DNA of 64,000 nucleotides from Mytilus edulis (taxonomy: Eukaryota > Mollusca > Bivalvia > Mytilida > Mytilidae). The notes beneath the pieces were generated by a model. The model was not told the origin of the DNA. It did no database searches and saw only the letters and a list, made by a program, of their open reading frames with translations. The translations under genes and the position numbers were made by a program. Positions 10,956 through 22,129 of this stretch are shown piece by piece. The stretch lies in assembly GCF_963676685.1 (NCBI RefSeq), contig NC_092355.1:63647613-63711612 (forward strand). The letters run 5' to 3'. Positions within the stretch are counted from its first letter, which is position 1. Each line of letters starts with the position of its first letter.

Positions 10956-11217
10956 TTTAGTGATTTTTTCATACGACCGCAAAACTTTTAAATTTTTCGT
11001 CGTATATTGCTATCACGTTGGCGTCGTCGTCGTCGTCTTGCGTCGTCTGGGTCCGAATACTTTTAGTTTTCACACTCTAACTTTAGTAAAAGTGAATAGA
11101 AATCTATGAAATTTTAACACAAGGTTTATGACCACAAAAGGAAGGTTGGAATTGATTTTGGGAGTTTTGGTCCCAACAGTTTAGGAATTAGGGGCCAAAA
11201 AGGGGCCAAAATAAGCA

Positions 11218-12225
11218 TTCATTCTCATTAAGAAAAAATTCACACACCTAATTAAATGGGCATTCAAAAAATCAGAATGTGAATATATATGTTCAAACTC
11301 TTTTAGGTCATTTTTTAGTAGCAATAAACAAAAAAACTATGTTAATTGGACATGCTTTGATACTATATATGCCCTTGAATTTTTACTAGATAACATTTTT
11401 GTTCGCTTTGGGGATTCCGTATATCGTCAGATTATCGGAATTCCAATGGGGTCTAACTGTGCACCACTTATTGCGGACCTGTTTTTGTATTGTTATGAGT
11501 TACAATTTATGACAAAAATAAGCAAAGACCCATCGAAACAACATCTGATAAACAAATTTAATAATACTTTTAGATATTTGGATGATATTTTGGCTCTCAA
11601 TAATGACGACTTCAGTATGTATATTAATGAAATTTATCCTGTTGAACTTACTTTAAATAAAGCTAATACTAACAATGACCACTGCCCTTTTCTCGATCTT
11701 GATATCTATATCACTAATGGAAAGCTGAATACTAAAATTTATGATAAAAGGGATGATTTTTCATTTCCTATCGTTAATTATCCGTTTTTAGATGGTGACG
11801 TTCCCTTGTCACCATCTTACGGTGTTTATATATCTCAACTTGTACGATTCGCTCGTGTATGTAACACTGTTTTAGATTTTAACGAGAGAAATTTATGTAT
11901 TACTGAAAAATTATTACACCAGGGTTTTCGATATCACAAACTAGTCAAAACATTTACTAAATTTTATCATCGGTATAAAGACATCATTCGTAAATATAGC
12001 TCAACATGCAGACTTCTAATACGTTCAGGTATTTCACATCCAATTTTTTATGGTAATATTCTTTATAAAGCACAAAGGTGTCAGTATTCACCTCAGAAAC
12101 TTACAAAACCTTTGAATAGACTTATTAAGAAGGGATATAATTACGATACTGTTGTCAAGTCATTAAAGATTGCATATTTTGGCGTTAATATTGAGTCACT
12201 GATAAGGTCTTTGCATCGGAACTAA
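11218..12225 (+). pseudogene. Reverse transcriptase of a 5'-truncated non-LTR or Penelope-like retroelement
   Basis: An open frame runs from about 11221 to the TAA at 12223-12225, longer than the part after the first Met at 11446. It encodes about 334 residues. Motifs in order: FDTIYALEFLLDNIFVRFG; IIGIPMGSNCAPLIADLFLY; FRYLDDILALNN, where YLDD is the RT catalytic motif; YDKRDDFSFPIVNYPFL; YGVYISQLVRFARVC; SLHRN at the end. GIPMGxNCAP plus FRYLDD identifies a retroelement RT; the clade is uncertain. The N-terminal RT fingers and any endonuclease are absent, consistent with 5' truncation. It lies inside family D: the flanking repeat breaks at AAATAAGCATT and resumes at about 12863 with TTCTTGGTTTTCGCA. 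The frame is undamaged, so the insertion is probably young. Confidence 0.85.
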
Positions 12226-12862
12226 ACACATTTATTCTAAAAACAGTTGTTGGCATGACACGGGTTATGTTCTTTTCATATATGTTATGATGGTATGATA
12301 CTAAACCCCTAACGGGAAGGATTGTGCCTGATGTTCATATGATGAAATCATAATCTTTCAGTCAGTTTAATTGAAGTCTGGAGCTGGCATGTCAGTTAAC
12401 TGCTAGTAGTCTGTTGTTATTTATGTATTATTGTCATTTTGTTTATTTTCTTTGGTTACATCTTCTGACATCAGACTCGGATTTCTCTTGAACTGAATTT
12501 TAATGTGCGTTTTGTTATGCGTTTACTTTACTACATTGGTTAGAGGTATAGGGGGAGGGTTGAGATCTCACAAACATGTTTAACCCCGCCGCATTTATGC
12601 GCCTGTCCCAAGTCAGGAGCCTCTGGCCTTTGTTAGTCTTGTATTATTTTAATTTTAGTTTCTTGTGTACAATTTGGAAATTAGTATGGCGTTCATTATC
12701 ACTGGACTAGTATATATTTGTTTATGGGCCAGCTGAGGGACGCCTCCGGGTGCGGGAATTTCTCGCTACATTGAAGACCTGTTGGTGACCCTCTGCTGTT
12801 GTTTTTTATTTGGTCGGGTTGTTGTCTCTTTGACACATTCCCCATTTCCATTCTCAATTTTA
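12226..12862 (+). repeat. Repeat family H: 3' tail of the retroelement
   Basis: Noncoding tail following the RT stop codon, with landmarks TCTTTCAGTCAGTTTAATTG, CATCAGACTCGGATTTCTC, CAAGTCAGGAGCCTCTGGCC and GGTCGGGTTGTTGTCTCTTT. It ends where family D sequence resumes. Antisense fragments of this tail lie at 22130-22265 and 22720-23070, so the element family has inserted elsewhere in the window. Confidence 0.75.
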
Positions 12863-13548
12863 TTATTCTTGGTTTTCGCATCATAACTTTAGTAAAAGTA
12901 AACAGAAATCTATGAAATTTAAACACAAGGTTTATGACCAGTAAAGGAAGGTTGGGTTTGATTTTCTGAGGTTTGGTCCAAACAGTTTAGGAATAAGGGG
13001 CCCAAAATTGAACTTTGTTTGATTTCATCAAAAATTGAATAATTGGGGTTCTTTGATATGCCAAATCTAACTGTGTATGTAGATTCTTAATTTTTGGTCC
13101 CGTTTTCAAATTGGTCTACATTAAGGTCCAAAGGGTCCAAAATTAAACTTAGTTTGATTTTAACAAAAAAAGAATCCTTGGGGTTCTTTGATATGCTGAA
13201 TCTAAAAATGTACTTCGATTTTTTATTATTGGCCCAGTTTTCAAGTTGGTCCAAATCGGGGTCCAAAATTAAACTTTGTTTGATTTCATAAAAAATTGAA
13301 TAATTGGGGTTTTTTGATATGCCAAATCTAACTGTGTATGTAGATTCTTAATTTTTGGTCCCGTTTTCAAATTGGTCTACATTAATGTCCAAAGGGTCCA
13401 AAATTAAACTAAGTTTGATTTTAACAAAAATTGAATTCTTGGGCTTTTTTGATATGCTGAATCTAAACATACACTTAGATTTGTGATTATGGGCCCAGTT
13501 TTCAAGTTGGTTCAAATCAGGATCCAAAATTATTATATTAAGTATTCA

Positions 13549-13746
13549 GCAATAGCAAGAAATCTTCAATTGCACAGTATTGTGCAATAGCAAGCAATTT
13601 TCAATTGCACAGTATTGCGCAATAGCAAGAAATCTTCAATTGCACAGTCTTGTGCAATAGCAAATATTTTCAATTGCACAGTATTGCGCAATAGCAAGAA
13701 ATATCTAATTGCACAATATTGTGCAATAGCAAGAAATTTTCAATTG
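13549..13746 (+). repeat. Tandem array of ~35-bp palindromic units, copy 1
   Basis: Five to six units built on CAATAGCAAGAAATCTTCAA followed by TTGCACAGTATTGTG, with variants. Each TTGCACA-GTAT-TGTGCAA core is a perfect 7-bp stem with a 4-nt loop. Near-identical arrays are at 16738-16938 and a shorter one at about 17326-17455. Confidence 0.85.
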
Positions 13747-14059
13747 GAGTTATCTTTCTTTGTCCAGAATAGTAGTTGAATCAACTTAAATCATTGTTTT
13801 ATACAATATACAATGTATATTCACTTTTACTACCAACTGATAAATTAAAACAATCTTTACCATTCAGTGATAACAAGCACTTTATTTTACATTTTTATAT
13901 TTTATGATGTATTTAAATGAGTAGTTATTGTTGCAAGCTCCATTAGGAATTCGAATTGAGATCAGTTTTGGAAAAAGGGAAAGGGGCTTAAATGATCACA
14001 AAAGGAAGGTTGGGATTGATTTTGGGAGTTTTGGTTCCAACAGTTTAGCAATTAGGGGC

Positions 14060-14690
14060 CAAAAGGGGCCAAAATTAAACTTTGTTTGATTTCATCAAAA
14101 ATTGAACTATTAAGTTATTTTGATATGCCGAATCTAACCATGTATTTAGATTCTTAATTTTTGGTCCCGTTTGCAAATTGGTCTATATTAAGGTCCATAG
14201 GGTCCAAAATTGAACTTAGTTTGATTTTTAACAAAAATTGAATTCTTGGGGTTCTTTGATATGCTGAATCTAAACATGTACTTAGTTTTTTGATTATGGG
14301 CCCTGTTTTCAAGTTGGTCCAAATTGGAGTCCAATTTTAAACTTTAATTGATTTCAACAAAAATTGAATATTTGGGGTTCTTCGATATGCTGAATCTAAC
14401 AATGTATTTAGATTTATGATATTTGGGCTTTGTTATCAAATTGTCTCACAGTGAGGTCTAAAGGGTCCAAAATTAAACTTAGTTTGATTTTAACAAAAAT
14501 TGAATTCTTGGGGTTCTTTGATATGCTGAATCTAAACATGTACTTAGATTTTTTATTATGGGCCCAGTTTTCAAGTTGGTCTAAATCGGGGTCCAATTTT
14601 AAACTTTGTTTGATTTCATCAAAAATTGAATTCTTGGGGTTCTTTGATATGCTGAATTTAACCATGTATTTAGATTTTGGATATTGGAAT
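14060..14690 (+). repeat. Family D internal modules
   Basis: Alternating ~125-bp modules with GATATGCTGAATCTAA and AAATTGGTCTA cores, five to six in a row. Long frames exist on both strands here (for example 14430-14885 + and 14414-14791 -) because the module length and composition avoid stops. The translations are repetitive (LTKIEFLGFFDML-type) and I do not regard them as genes. Confidence 0.7.
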
Positions 14691-14824
14691 ACCACAAAGG
14701 ATGGTAAGAAGTGTCTTTGGGAGTTATGGCTCAAACTGTTAAGGAATAAGGTGCAAAAAAGGGGAAAAAGGGTTTCCAGGTTAATGGACAATTACTTAAG
14801 TACAAAACATAATTTAAAAGCAGT

Positions 14825-15345
14825 GTACAAGAGGGACGAAAGTTACCAAAGGGACAGTCAAACTCATAAATCTAAAACAAACTGACAAAGCCATGGCTAA
14901 AAAAGAAAAAGACAAACAGACAAACAATAGTTCACATGACACAACATAGAAAACTAAAGAATTAACAACACGAACCCCACCAAAAACTAGAGGTGATCTC
15001 TGGTGCTCTGGAAGGGTAAGCAGATCCTGCTACACATGTGGCACCCGTCGTGTTGCTTATATGATAACATATCCGGTAAATAGTCTTAATTCGGTAGGTC
15101 ACATTCATGAAAGGGAAGGAGATTGTAGTTACGACCTAAGGATCATATCCAATATCATTTGTGAAACGTTTATTCTATAACGGTCAACCAACTCGTGATG
15201 GCGTCCGAAAAATTTACGAAGGGATGATTTCAACTTCACCATTTGGAACTCTTGCTTCCTTGTGATCAGCAACCCTCTATCAAGATAATCATGATAGGAA
15301 ATGCAAGCACGGGAATATCATATCGTTGGAAATTGAAACTTATTT
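14825..15345 (+). repeat. Repeat family E inserted in family D
   Basis: Begins GAGGGACGAAAGTTACCAAA and continues with AGGGACAGTCAAACTCATAA, CACGAACCCCACCAAAAAC, GGTCACATTCATGAAAGGGA and CGTGATGGCGTCCGAAAAAT. Fragments of the same element lie at 23255-23540, 39460-39620 and 62820-62945, and inverted at 37600-37830 and 42490-42760. Confidence 0.75.
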
Positions 15346-16737
15346 GCATATCTCACCTAAACTGCTTTTAAAGTAAATTGGAAATTTGCCAAAAACTTTT
15401 TTATTAATAAGTTCCATTGGAAATTTGCCAATAACTTAGTTTAATGAACTTCATTGGAAATTTGCCAATATAAAATGTTGCTGATGAAGCTTTTTATACT
15501 TCCGCAAAAATTTTTTGGTCGTATATTGGTATCACGTTGGCGTCAGCGTCGTCGGAGTCCGAATACTTTTAGTTTTCACATTATAACTTTAGCTTAAGTT
15601 AACAGAAATGTATGACATTTAAACACAAGGTTTATGACCATAAAAGGAAGGAAGGGATTGATTTTTGAAGTTTTGGTCCAATCAGTTTAGGAATTAGGGG
15701 TCAAAAAGGGCCCAAATAAGCATTTTCTAGGTTTTCGCACTATAACTTTAGTTTAAGTGAATAGAAATCAATGATATTTTGAAATAAAGTTTATGACCAC
15801 AAAAGGAAGGTTGGGATTGATTTTGGGTGTTTTGGTTCCAACTGTTTAGGAATTAGGGGTAAAAAAAGGGGCCTAAATACGCATTATTCTTGGTTTTTGC
15901 CAAATAACTTTAGTATAAGTAAATAGAAATCATTGAAATTTAAACACAAGGTTTATCAACAGAAAAAAAGGTTGGAATTGATTTTGGGAGTTGAGATTCC
16001 AACAGTTTAGGAATTAGGGACCAAAAAGGGGCCCAAATAAGCATTTTTCTTGTTTTTCGCACCATAACTTTAGTATAAGTAAATAGAAATTTATGAAATT
16101 TAAACACAAGGTTTATGACTATAAAAGGAAGGTTGGGATTGATTTTGGGAGTTTTGGTCCCAACAGTTTAGGAATAAGGGGCCCAAAGGCCAAAATTAAA
16201 CTTTGTTTGATTTCATCAAAAATTGAATAATTGGGATTCTTTGATATGCCGAATCTAACTGTGTATGTAGATTCTTAATTTTTAGGTCCCGTTTTCAAAT
16301 TGGTCTACATTAAGGTCCAGAGGGTCCAAAATTAAACTTAGTTTGATTTTCACAAAAATTGAATCCTTTCGGTTCTTTGATATGCTGAATCTAAAAATGT
16401 AATTAGATTTTTGATTTTTGGCCCTGTTTTCAAGTTGGTCCAAATCGGGGTCCAAAATTAAACTTTGTTTGATTTCATCAAAAATTGAATAATTGGGGTT
16501 CTTTGATATGCCAAATCTAACTGTGTGTGTAGATTCTTAATTTTTGGTCCCGTTTTCAAATTGGTCTACATTAATGTCCAAAGGGTCCAAAATTAAACTA
16601 ATTTGATTTTAACAAAAATTGAATTCTTGGTCTTTTTTGATATGCTGAATCTAAATATATACTTAGATTTTTGATTATGGGCCCAGTTTTCAAGTTGGTT
16701 CAAATCAGGATCCAAAATTATTATTATATTAAGTATT

Positions 16738-16938
16738 CAGCAATAGCAAGAAATCTTCAATTGCACAGTATTGTGCAATAGCAAGCAATTTTCAATTGCA
16801 CAGTATTGCGCAATAGCAAGAAATCTTCAATTGCACAGTCTTGTGCAATAGCAAATATTTTCAATTGCACAGTATTGCGCAATAGCAAGAAATATCTAAT
16901 TGCACAATATTGTGCAATAGCAAGAAATTTTCAATTGG
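16738..16938 (+). repeat. Tandem array of ~35-bp palindromic units, copy 2
   Basis: Almost base-for-base the same unit order as the array at 13549-13746, including the variants GCACAGTCTTGTGC and GCACAATATTGTGC. The two arrays therefore come from a recent duplication of the surrounding block, not from independent expansion. Confidence 0.85.
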
Positions 16939-17325
16939 AGTTATCTTTCTTTGTCCAGAATAGTAGTTGAAAAAACTTAAATCATTGTTTTATCCTTTCG
17001 GTTCTTTGATATGCTGAATCTAAAAATGTAATTAGATTTTTGATTTTTGGCCTTGTTTTCAAGTTGGTCCAAATCGGGGTCCAAAATTAAACTTTGTTTG
17101 ATTTCATCAAAAATTGAATAATTTGGGTTCTTTGATATGCCAAATCTAACTGTGTGTGTAGATTCTTAATTTTTGGTCCCGTTTTCAAATTGGTCTACAT
17201 TAACAAAAATTGAATTCTTTGGCTTCTTTGATATGCTGAATCTAAACATGTACTTAGATTTTTTTATTATGAGCCCAGTTTTCAAGTTGGTCCAAATCAG
17301 GATCCAAAATTATTATATTAAGTAT

Positions 17326-17455
17326 TGTGCAATAGCAAGAAATTTTCAATTGCACAATATTCAGCAATAGCAAGAAATCTTCAATTGCAAAGTATTGTGC
17401 AATAGCAAATATTTTCAATTGCACAGTATTGCGCAATAGCAAGAAATTTTCAATT
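17326..17455 (+). repeat. Tandem array of palindromic units, copy 3 (shortened)
   Basis: Three to four units with the same CAATAGCAAGAAAT and TTGCACAGTATTG cores. It belongs to the second copy of the local tandem duplication. Confidence 0.75.
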
Positions 17456-18007
17456 GGAGTTATCTTTCTTTGTCCAGAATAGTAGTTGAAAAAACTTAAA
17501 TCATTGTTTTATACAATATACAATGTATATTCACTTTTACTACCAACTGATAAATTAAAACAATCTTTACCATTCGGTGATAACAAGCACTTTTTTTTAC
17601 ATTTTAATATTTTATGATGTATTTAAATGAGTAGTTATTGTTGCAAACTCCATTAGAAATTTGAATTGAGATCAGTTTTGGAATAAGGGAAAGGGGGATT
17701 GGAAAAAAAATGGGGGGGGGGGTTCAATTTTTCTCATTCCAGATTTCAGAAATAAAAACAAAATTTCTTTTTTTTTAGAGGATTAATATTCAACAGCATA
17801 GTGAATTGCTGAAAGGCAAAAAACAAATTTTAAGTTTATTAGACCACATTCATTCTGTGTTAGAAACCGATACTGTGTCAACTATTTAATCACAATCCAA
17901 ATTTAGAGCTGAATACAGCTTGAATGTTGTGTCCATACTTGCCCCAACCGTTCAGGGTTCAACCTCTGCGGTCGTATAAAGCTGCGCCCTGCGGAGCATC
18001 TGGTTTG

Positions 18008-18818
18008 ATTATCTCACCTAAACTGGTTTTAAATTATGTATATTGGAAATTTGCCAATGACTTTAGTTTAATAAACCTTATTGGAAATTTGCCAATATAA
18101 AATGTTTTTGTTTATATTTAGCCATGATTATTGTAGTTTCAAGACAATAAATTGGAGTTATCTTTCTTTGTCCAGAATGGTTGTTGAATCACCTTAAACC
18201 AATGCTAAATATGAAATATTCTTTGAAAATTGGAGTTATCTTTCGTTGTCCAGAATAGAAGTTGAATCTGCGGTCGTATAAAGCTACGCCCTGCGGAGCA
18301 TCTGGTTGGTTATTATCTTGAATACTATTATAGATAGAGATAAACTGTAAACAGCAATAATGTTAAGGTAAGATCTATACACATCATTGGTTTTTAAGTA
18401 ACTACATTTGATTCACACTGCCTTGAAGGTAGGTTTTCAATTGGTATACGTAGTCCAGAGATAGGTTTCGTGGAACACTAATAAACGTATCCAATACCGC
18501 ATATCCATACAAAAATAAGAAACCAAAAGACGTAGAAGGTTAGCATTCATAGTTTATTTGTTCTTAAATTCATCCAGTTTTATGCATAAAATATCAAGAA
18601 ATGAAATGGGAAAGTGTATGAAAAAAATGCAAGTTATACTCTGTTCACACTAGGGACTATGAACGAAAACCAAAGGACGATAACTGTGTCCTTGGACCAT
18701 ATTCTCAAATTTCATATGACATTTATCTTACCATAAACAAATATGTCTAGTCAGAACAATTAAACTTTTCAAAAGTTGTATTTAATGTTCTAGATATTGA
18801 TTCCATTGTTAAGAATGT
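18008..18818. repeat. Family D remnants, then upstream region of TRIM-like gene 1
   Basis: 18008-18260 repeats the GGAAATTTGCCAAT module also seen at 15360-15490. 18262-18308 is a second family D end (TGCGGTCGTATAAAGC). 18305-18375 is a fragment of family F. 18376-18818 shows no element that I recognise and is the immediate upstream region of the leader exon of gene 1. Confidence 0.55.
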
Positions 18819-18872
18819 TATAAGATACGCATTCAAGACGGGTAGCCATATTTAAAGAAGAAATAAATTGAG
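18819..18872 (+). promoter_or_regulatory. Putative promoter and noncoding leader exon of TRIM-like gene 1
   Basis: TATAAG at 18819-18824, then CGGGTAGCCATATTTAAAG, then AAATAAATTGAG with a donor GTATGTT at 18873. The same string, GGGTAGCCAT.TTT followed by AATTGAG|GTATGTT, occurs upstream of genes 2 and 4, and the donor end occurs upstream of gene 5. The coding exon of gene 1 begins after an acceptor at 20075-20076, which would make an intron of about 1.2 kb. The position of the transcription start is inference. Confidence 0.65.
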
Positions 18873-19480
18873 GTATGTTTATCGTTATATTGACATTTTG
18901 GTAGTATGTAATTACAAAATTAAATGTAAAATATTGAATGCAATATAGAATTGTCATTCTTTCTGAATAGAAAATAATTGTATCTGAATTATTGTTTGAC
19001 GAACGCTAGTGGGTATATGATTTATTATACATACTTTTCCCGAAGTGTCTGAAAAATGCTTATTTTTTATGACTCAACTTTAAATAAATGTGTTGCATTA
19101 TTACCCTATGTTAGAACAAAAATTTAAAAGACTCAACATAACTTATACCTGACAAAGGAACTAATAAGACCAACAGTAAGTAGAACACGATATTTGTTCA
19201 TAGTTTTACAAAATTCTCTGTGTTCCGAATAAACTTTTGTTGAATGATACAACATGTTTTTAAATTTCAAAGATATGTAATTACAGAATTAGGTAACGTT
19301 GATAACTGTACCACTTAGTGACTACGACGTAAAGGTCAGTTACTAAGTAATCCAGAACATTTTTAAATCCTATGTCTTATACACCTATTGTGAGTTTGCT
19401 CAGTTTGGCAAGATATTCCTTCACAAAATCAACATCTTGGTACTGTCAAAAAGAAATTCTACATTTCAGGATAAAACTGG

Positions 19481-19723
19481 ATGAATTTTAGATGCCTTGT
19501 GTATCTTGATGATTTTAGTATCTTTTGGAAATCTTTTGATGAAACTTTACAAAACATGACAACTGTTTTCCATCGATTCCAGTCAGCAAACCTAAAACTT
19601 AAACCAAAGAAATGTGCCCTCTTTGAAGAAGAAGTGTCCTTTTTGGGTCACGTCGTTTCCGAGGAAGGAGCTAAGTGTAACCCTGAAAAAATTCTATTCT
19701 GTTTTCTAAATCCTCATCATTAG
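19481..19723 (+). pseudogene. Ty3/gypsy-type reverse transcriptase fragment (in leader intron of gene 1)
   Basis: An open fragment of about 80 codons with MNFRCLVYLDDFSIFWKSFD, then ANLKLKPKKCALFEEEVSFL and GHVVSEEGAKCNPEKI. The YLDD catalytic box, the LKPKKC block and FLGHVVSEEG are classic for Ty3/gypsy (Metaviridae-type) RT. The reading frame ends soon after and neither protease, RNase H, integrase nor LTRs are seen, so it is a decayed remnant. It is on the same strand as gene 1, inside its putative first intron. Confidence 0.85.
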
Positions 19724-20079
19724 AATCTCCAAACTAAAAAGACAAATGGTTTCATAAAAGGAATGGCCTACGACGACACATATAATTTTTAGGAAGAGAT
19801 AAATCATACTGAGATTCAAACAACAAAAATCTCTGACACTCTCATTATCATCAAGATGCTTGATTTATTGCACAACTGTTACGCTTAGAGACGTTTTTAT
19901 TTTTCATACATCCGATGTACCCATGAGAATCTTTTCTATTAAGGTTAAACCAATTTTCTCTCCAAAAAATGCTAGAGGTCTGGGCGACGACTAACATTTT
20001 TTCTAAAAAGGTATAAACGATATTGACTCAAGTAGTATATATAATTTACCGAATACCTGTAATACATATGTTTCAGACA

Positions 20080-21723
20080 ATGGAAGACACTCAATGTGAA
20101 TCGTGTAAAACACTAGGTAAGAACAGCATATCGGCTCATTGGTGTGTCACGTGTAAAAGTGCATTATGCTCAGAATGTACAGAAAACCATCACACCCTAC
20201 CCTTGACTCAAGAACACGAACTCGTTAATATTAACGACCAGCCAGATCATCCTACTATCCCTCACCAAGGCTGTTCAAAACACAACAAATCGCCTTTTGA
20301 GTATTTTTGTATCGACCATGATACTCTATATTGCAAAGAATGTAAAGTAGAAACACATTGCTTCTGTCAAAAAGTTATGTCAGTTGACATAGCATCTAAA
20401 GGCGTTAAACAGTCTGAGTCATTCGTCGAGACTATTGAACTCATTAATCATGTTTTAACTACTACATCAATCATTTCAAACGACAGACACACCTTAATTG
20501 AGAGGATAGAAAAACAAGCCATTGGAGTCAAAAATGAAATAATGAGATTGAGAGAAGAATTAACGATTCGTCACATCGAATCTCTGTGGAAGTCATTGCT
20601 AGAGGATCTGAAACTACAAAAAGATAAAATAGTAACAAACGCTAAAGAAATGCTTAGTGAAATACAAAATATTGAAATGATAACAAAAGAACAAAAGGAT
20701 ACTTTTGATAAAGTTGAGAAACATGGATCAGAAAAACAAGCATTCATTGCTGTTCATAGTTGCAAAAGTCTTCTGGATATTTTCGAAAAGAGACTTATTA
20801 CCATGACAGAGCAAACAACTCAACCTACAATTAAGCTGAATCAAAACATGCTTCAAGAAAACATTACGTCTATTGGAACACTTGAAATAAAAGAAGAACC
20901 ATCTGTCATTACATGTGTTCATACAAAAAAGCACCAGCCGCAAATTCCTCTTGGAAAACATCATGGATTATCATCGTTCGTTCATAATCAAGATAAAGAT
21001 ATAGGGAATATGCGACATGTTATCAAGGGAATAATAATAAACGAGAAAGACGAAATCATTACAACTGTTTATTCATTTTTGTCTGATTCAAGAATAATGG
21101 TCCATGACAATATGGTTAATTTCAAATACCAACTTAATATTGAATTCCGACCAGGGCAAATTGCTCTTATTCCAGATAAAAACATGGGTGTAGTTACATC
21201 GTATTTACAAGATTTTATACAATTTATAGACTTTGACCAAAAGAAACTTTTAAATAAAGTATACTTAAAAAAGAGTGAACTAGGCGGGATTGCTGCATCC
21301 AAACTAAACGTGTTTGTTGGAACGAAAGGAAACATATCGCTTCTTGATCACAAAGGCAGTTATATTCGTTCTATTGAAATATCTAACAGAGAACTAACAC
21401 CGTGGTACATCGTATTTGATAGAAATATCTATTACAGTGACAATGAGCTAGTTTGTTGTTTGACAGTCGACGGCAAAAATCTGTTTACATACAAACCGCA
21501 AGACAACAAAAGACTGCATGGGGTAGCAATAGACATGGAAGGATTTGTGTACGTTTTTGCTCATAATAAAGGAGTTTGTAGATTGAGACCGGACGGAACA
21601 TTTACTGACATAGTTGTTGATAAACAAATAACGCGGACCCAGGATATTGGCTTCAACAAAGACTGTACTAAATTGTACATCGCATGCGGTAAAAGCATCT
21701 TAGTTTATAATCGTTTCAACTGA
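20080..21723 (+). CDS. TRIM-like protein 1 (two B-boxes, coiled coil, C-terminal propeller; no RING)
   Basis: 547 residues from ATG 20080. I chose this start because all paralogs begin here and an acceptor (TTTCAG, 20071-20076) ends 3 nt before it; upstream in-frame codons are intronic. B-box 1, residues ~6-48: CESCKT...HWCVTCKSALCSECTENHH...H. B-box 2, ~65-100: CSKHNKSPFEYFCIDHDTLY followed by CKECKVETHCFCQK. Coiled coil ~115-260, rich in Glu/Lys heptads. C-terminal NHL-like β-propeller ~320-545 with GNISLLDHKGSYIRSI, KNLFTYKPQDN and GVCRLRPDGTF blades. The family is usually assigned to scaffold or E3-like roles in cytoplasmic signalling and innate immunity, but there is no RING here, so ligase activity cannot be assumed. 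It stands first in a same-strand cluster of paralogs. Confidence 0.93.
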   Translation: MEDTQCESCKTLGKNSISAHWCVTCKSALCSECTENHHTLPLTQEHELVNINDQPDHPTIPHQGCSKHNKSPFEYFCIDHDTLYCKECKVETHCFCQKVMSVDIASKGVKQSESFVETIELINHVLTTTSIISNDRHTLIERIEKQAIGVKNEIMRLREELTIRHIESLWKSLLEDLKLQKDKIVTNAKEMLSEIQNIEMITKEQKDTFDKVEKHGSEKQAFIAVHSCKSLLDIFEKRLITMTEQTTQPTIKLNQNMLQENITSIGTLEIKEEPSVITCVHTKKHQPQIPLGKHHGLSSFVHNQDKDIGNMRHVIKGIIINEKDEIITTVYSFLSDSRIMVHDNMVNFKYQLNIEFRPGQIALIPDKNMGVVTSYLQDFIQFIDFDQKKLLNKVYLKKSELGGIAASKLNVFVGTKGNISLLDHKGSYIRSIEISNRELTPWYIVFDRNIYYSDNELVCCLTVDGKNLFTYKPQDNKRLHGVAIDMEGFVYVFAHNKGVCRLRPDGTFTDIVVDKQITRTQDIGFNKDCTKLYIACGKSILVYNRFN

Positions 21724-21802
21724 TCTTAGTGGGAAATTTGAAGGCGGTTTTCAATTTGGAAGTTCAAGAGTGTCCACATACTTGAACTAGTTAAATTACA
21801 AG

Positions 21803-21808
21803 AATAAA
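21803..21808 (+). terminator. Candidate poly(A) signal of TRIM-like gene 1
   Basis: AATAAA 80 nt after the stop codon, in AT-rich sequence, the first canonical signal downstream. Confidence 0.5.
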
Positions 21809-22129
21809 AGGAAATGAATAGTTTCACAAACATAATCTAATTATATATAAGTGATGTTAATCGTCAATGATCCACACAACATATATGCACACACAGATCA
21901 AAGTGAATCAAATATAGAAATTCCTTTGGTCTTTTCAATTCAATATCATTGTTTTAAGGCTAATAATAAGGTATTGAAGATGTGGCCGCGTTTGAACCAC
22001 AAACCTTACCCTTTGTGAATACGAACCTTTGCATCTACAACATTTTAACACATAGTTGGTCCTAGATATGTAACAGTAAGATGAATTGAGTATTTCCAAT
22101 TGTTTTATGAAATTATCTACCTGATAATT

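Larger units (their letters stand above)
16366..17512 (+). repeat. Tandem duplication inside family D
   Basis: The segment starting TCCTTTCGGTTCTTTGATAT at about 16365 restarts with the same sequence at about 16993, right after ATCATTGTTTTA. The second copy is shorter (about 0.52 versus 0.63 kb) because one internal module and part of the palindromic array are missing. Each copy ends at the same TTTCTTTGTCCAGAATAGTA landmark. Confidence 0.75.
10969..18007 (+). repeat. Repeat family D, compound locus with nested insertions
   Basis: Starts with CATACGACCGCAAAAC and a run of GTCGTC codon-like repeats; ends with CTGCGGTCGTATAAAGCTGC, so the termini are loosely inverted (ACGACCGC / GCGGTCGT). A second start lies at about 15502 and a second end at 18262-18308, so at least two copies are fused. 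The body is made of alternating ~125-bp modules (TTGGGGTTCTTTGATATGCT; TTTTTGGTCCCGTTTTCAAA). Nested inside are the retroelement at 11218-12862, a family E copy (14825-15345), and three arrays of palindromic units. Open frames in the modules are repeat artefacts. Confidence 0.75.

Noticed and set aside
13549-13746. CRISPR-like regularly spaced short repeats
   Set aside because: Units are continuous ~35-bp tandem repeats with no unique spacers, lie inside a dispersed eukaryotic repeat, and no cas-like gene is present.
14414-14885. Overlapping long ORFs on both strands
   Set aside because: Both translate the same ~125-bp family D modules and are repetitive. No domain or start context supports a gene.
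20023-20079. Extended N-terminus of TRIM-like protein 1
   Set aside because: The extra codons begin with TTG, lie before a splice acceptor shared by position with all paralogs, and encode an intron-like hydrophobic stretch.
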